Shown in pieces: positions 5,091-6,347 of a stretch of DNA of 6,347 nucleotides; the stretch's first letter is position 1, and every line of letters begins with the position of its first letter. Under the pieces are notes generated by a model, which worked only from the letters and a program-made list of their open reading frames with translations, was not told the origin of the DNA and did no database searches. Origin of the DNA: Chloroflexota bacterium (lineage in GTDB: Bacteria; Chloroflexota; Dehalococcoidia; GIF9; UBA5629); assembly GCA_020354105.1 (NCBI GenBank), contig CP070642.1:608786-615132 (forward strand). The letters are read 5' to 3'. The translations under genes and the position numbers were made by a program.

Positions 5091-5181
5091 TAGTATATAA
5101 GTCATATGTAAGTAAAAAATGCAATCATTAGTCTCTATTTGCTCTTGATTCAAGCGGATATTGTTCGAGGCAATTTATCTT
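5091..5181. other. Intergenic stretch without a gene
   Basis: This AT-rich gap lies between the DUF5679-like promoter and the alcohol dehydrogenase stop. I see no coding frame, RNA or convincing terminator hairpin in it. Confidence 0.4.
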
Positions 5182-6207
5182 TTATTTCGCCATATCAATA
5201 ATGGCCCTGCCGGTGTACTTTTCTTTGTCTAAATCCTCAAGTACTTGGCTGATTTCCGATAAACTGGCAACTCTGCTTACGTGAGTTTTGACCTTACCAT
5301 CCGCAGCCAGCTGAACTAATTCTCTCATTTCCTCTACTGTGCCCACTGCCGACATCATTATGAGCGCATCCCTTCTTAACATCTCTAATGGGGTTATTGA
5401 TATTGTTCCTTCGCTTGTGGCAGGTATTCCTACGCCGACAAAGACTCCGCCACGCTTCATTAACTTTAACCCAAGCTCAAAGCCAGCTATTTTCGGTGAA
5501 AATACGATGCTTGCGTACACCCCATCAAGTTTCTCTTTGATGAACTCAGCTGCTTTGCTTGCATCAACGGCGTAGTCAGCACCCATGCTCTTCACGAATT
5601 CTATTTTTTCTTTTCCCACATCAACTCCGACAACTTTATACCCGAATGTTTTGGCTACCTGTATTGCATAGTGACCGAGTCCACCGGCTGCGCCAATAAT
5701 GGCTATCGGCTTGCCTGGTAAGACATCGAGTTTTATAAGCTTTTTTATGGCACTATAGGCTGTTAAGCCTCCACATGCCAGTGATACTTCGCTGTTGCTT
5801 ACTTCATCAGGTAGCTTTACTAATGATTTTGCCCAAAGCGAAATGTATTCGGCATAGGTGCCCACAATGCCCTTAGACTGTTTGCAGAGTCTGGGTCTTC
5901 CACTAAGGCAATATTCACAAGCACCGCACCAGTATCCTCCTCCTGTTCCACCAAGACCCAATATAACCCTATCGCCTTTCTGGATAGATTTTTCTGCCTC
6001 AGGACCTAATTCCTCGACTGTGCCTATGCCTTCATGCCCCATTGGAATTGGAAATGATGGAGCAAACCAATCTCCCTTGATCAAATGTACATCTGAATGA
6101 CAAACGCCTGCGGTGATGATTTTGACCAATGCCTCTTCGTGCCCGGGAGAAGGTTTGGGTACATCTTTTATAACTAATTTACCCTCAGCTAAGATAGCCG
6201 CACGCAT
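5182..6207 (-). CDS. Zinc-dependent alcohol dehydrogenase (medium-chain dehydrogenase/reductase)
   Basis: The 341-residue product is a typical AdhP-like zinc alcohol dehydrogenase, interconverting alcohols and aldehydes with NAD(H) in the cytoplasm. Catalytic-zinc ligands are Cys36 (GVCHSD), His58-Glu59 (GHEG) and Cys145 (LACGGLTAYSA). The structural zinc site is complete: Cys94, Cys97, Cys100 and Cys108 in WCGACEYC...RPRLC. The Rossmann loop is GAAGGLG (172-178), and Asp196 at the end of the next strand indicates NAD rather than NADP. I start it at ATG 6207 because AGGGGGT (6214-6220) lies about 7 bases upstream and homologues begin MRAAIL-like. The ATG at 6273 would add 22 unlikely residues across the ribosome site. 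Substrate is not decidable; fermentation or alcohol oxidation is likely. Confidence 0.94.
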   Translation of the reverse strand: MRAAILAEGKLVIKDVPKPSPGHEEALVKIITAGVCHSDVHLIKGDWFAPSFPIPMGHEGIGTVEELGPEAEKSIQKGDRVILGLGGTGGGYWCGACEYCLSGRPRLCKQSKGIVGTYAEYISLWAKSLVKLPDEVSNSEVSLACGGLTAYSAIKKLIKLDVLPGKPIAIIGAAGGLGHYAIQVAKTFGYKVVGVDVGKEKIEFVKSMGADYAVDASKAAEFIKEKLDGVYASIVFSPKIAGFELGLKLMKRGGVFVGVGIPATSEGTISITPLEMLRRDALIMMSAVGTVEEMRELVQLAADGKVKTHVSRVASLSEISQVLEDLDKEKYTGRAIIDMAK

Positions 6208-6273
6208 ATTTTTACCCCCTTTAATATTTAGTAATTCATGATGCTCAGCGCAGCTTTTTAAGGTTAAAGGCAT

Positions 6274-6282
6274 AATATAGCA
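6274..6282 (-). promoter_or_regulatory. Putative extended -10 promoter of the alcohol dehydrogenase
   Basis: TGCTATATT on the minus strand matches an extended -10 (TGn plus TATATT) about 67 bases before the chosen ATG. It would give a leader of roughly 60 bases. No good -35 hexamer is visible. Confidence 0.35.
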
Positions 6283-6338
6283 TATTAAGCCCTGGTCATG
6301 GAAGTGCTTTTTGGGACATTTGTAGGATGGGTGTATTT

Positions 6339-6347
6339 ATGAAGGTG
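6339..6347 (+). CDS. Possible start of a divergent gene cut by the window end
   Basis: ATG-AAG-GTG at the right edge follows a weak ribosome site (GGATGG, 6325-6330) by 8 bases, diverging from the alcohol dehydrogenase. Only three codons are visible, so the product is unknown and the gene itself is unproven. Confidence 0.25.

Noticed and set aside
6208..6273. 22-residue N-terminal extension of the alcohol dehydrogenase from ATG 6273
   Set aside because: It would run through the AGGGGGT ribosome site and precede the usual family start; the putative -10 would lie directly at its start codon.
1..6347. CRISPR arrays, insertion sequences, rRNA
   Set aside because: No spaced direct repeats, transposase motifs, terminal inverted repeats or rRNA-like sequence were seen; the only tandem periodicity is coding (Gx3 repeats).

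Overview
The window reads like a chromosomal segment of a strictly anaerobic bacterium of moderate-to-low GC. Several things point to an anaerobe: a selenocysteine-decoding gene with a C_GCAxxG_C_C redox domain, a soluble polyferredoxin, a zinc alcohol dehydrogenase, and a very short CxxC protein of the DUF5679 kind. The combination recalls sediment Dehalococcoidia (Chloroflexota). That is recall-based inference; no phylogenetic marker such as rRNA is present. Canonical sigma-70-like promoters and strong AGGAGG ribosome sites are visible.

Layout. Plus strand, 1-1541: a small protein with four DnaJ-like CxxC zinc modules (4-234), an exonuclease III/AP endonuclease (269-1048), and a membrane-anchored protein with a glycine every fourth residue (1062-1541). 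A hairpin at 1552-1583 separates these from two minus-strand genes: a short-chain dehydrogenase (1593-2330, start uncertain) and a chagasin-type protease-inhibitor lipoprotein (2466-2888). A tRNA-Leu(UAG) follows at 3081-3165 on the plus strand.

The highlight is 3205-3909. Read with ordinary stops it is a 23-codon fragment plus a 200-codon ORF. Read with two UGA codons as selenocysteine it is one 234-residue protein. It has an N-terminal C_GCAxxG_C_C domain whose first conserved Cys is Sec24, a fused glutaredoxin domain (CPYC), and a C-terminal Sec232-Ala-Ile-stop tail, the 'UXX-star' arrangement. Downstream of each UGA is a hairpin whose apical loop carries GU at +19/+20, close to the geometry of the E. 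coli fdhF SECIS.

Minus strand, 3968-6207: a 271-residue cysteine-rich 4Fe-4S protein, a 46-residue DUF5679-like zinc-ribbon protein with a clear promoter and a Rho-independent terminator, and a zinc-dependent alcohol dehydrogenase. A possible divergent plus-strand gene begins at the right edge. The genes are mostly independent units rather than one pathway, but redox chemistry is the recurring theme: NAD(P) dehydrogenases, Fe-S, and thiol/selenol.
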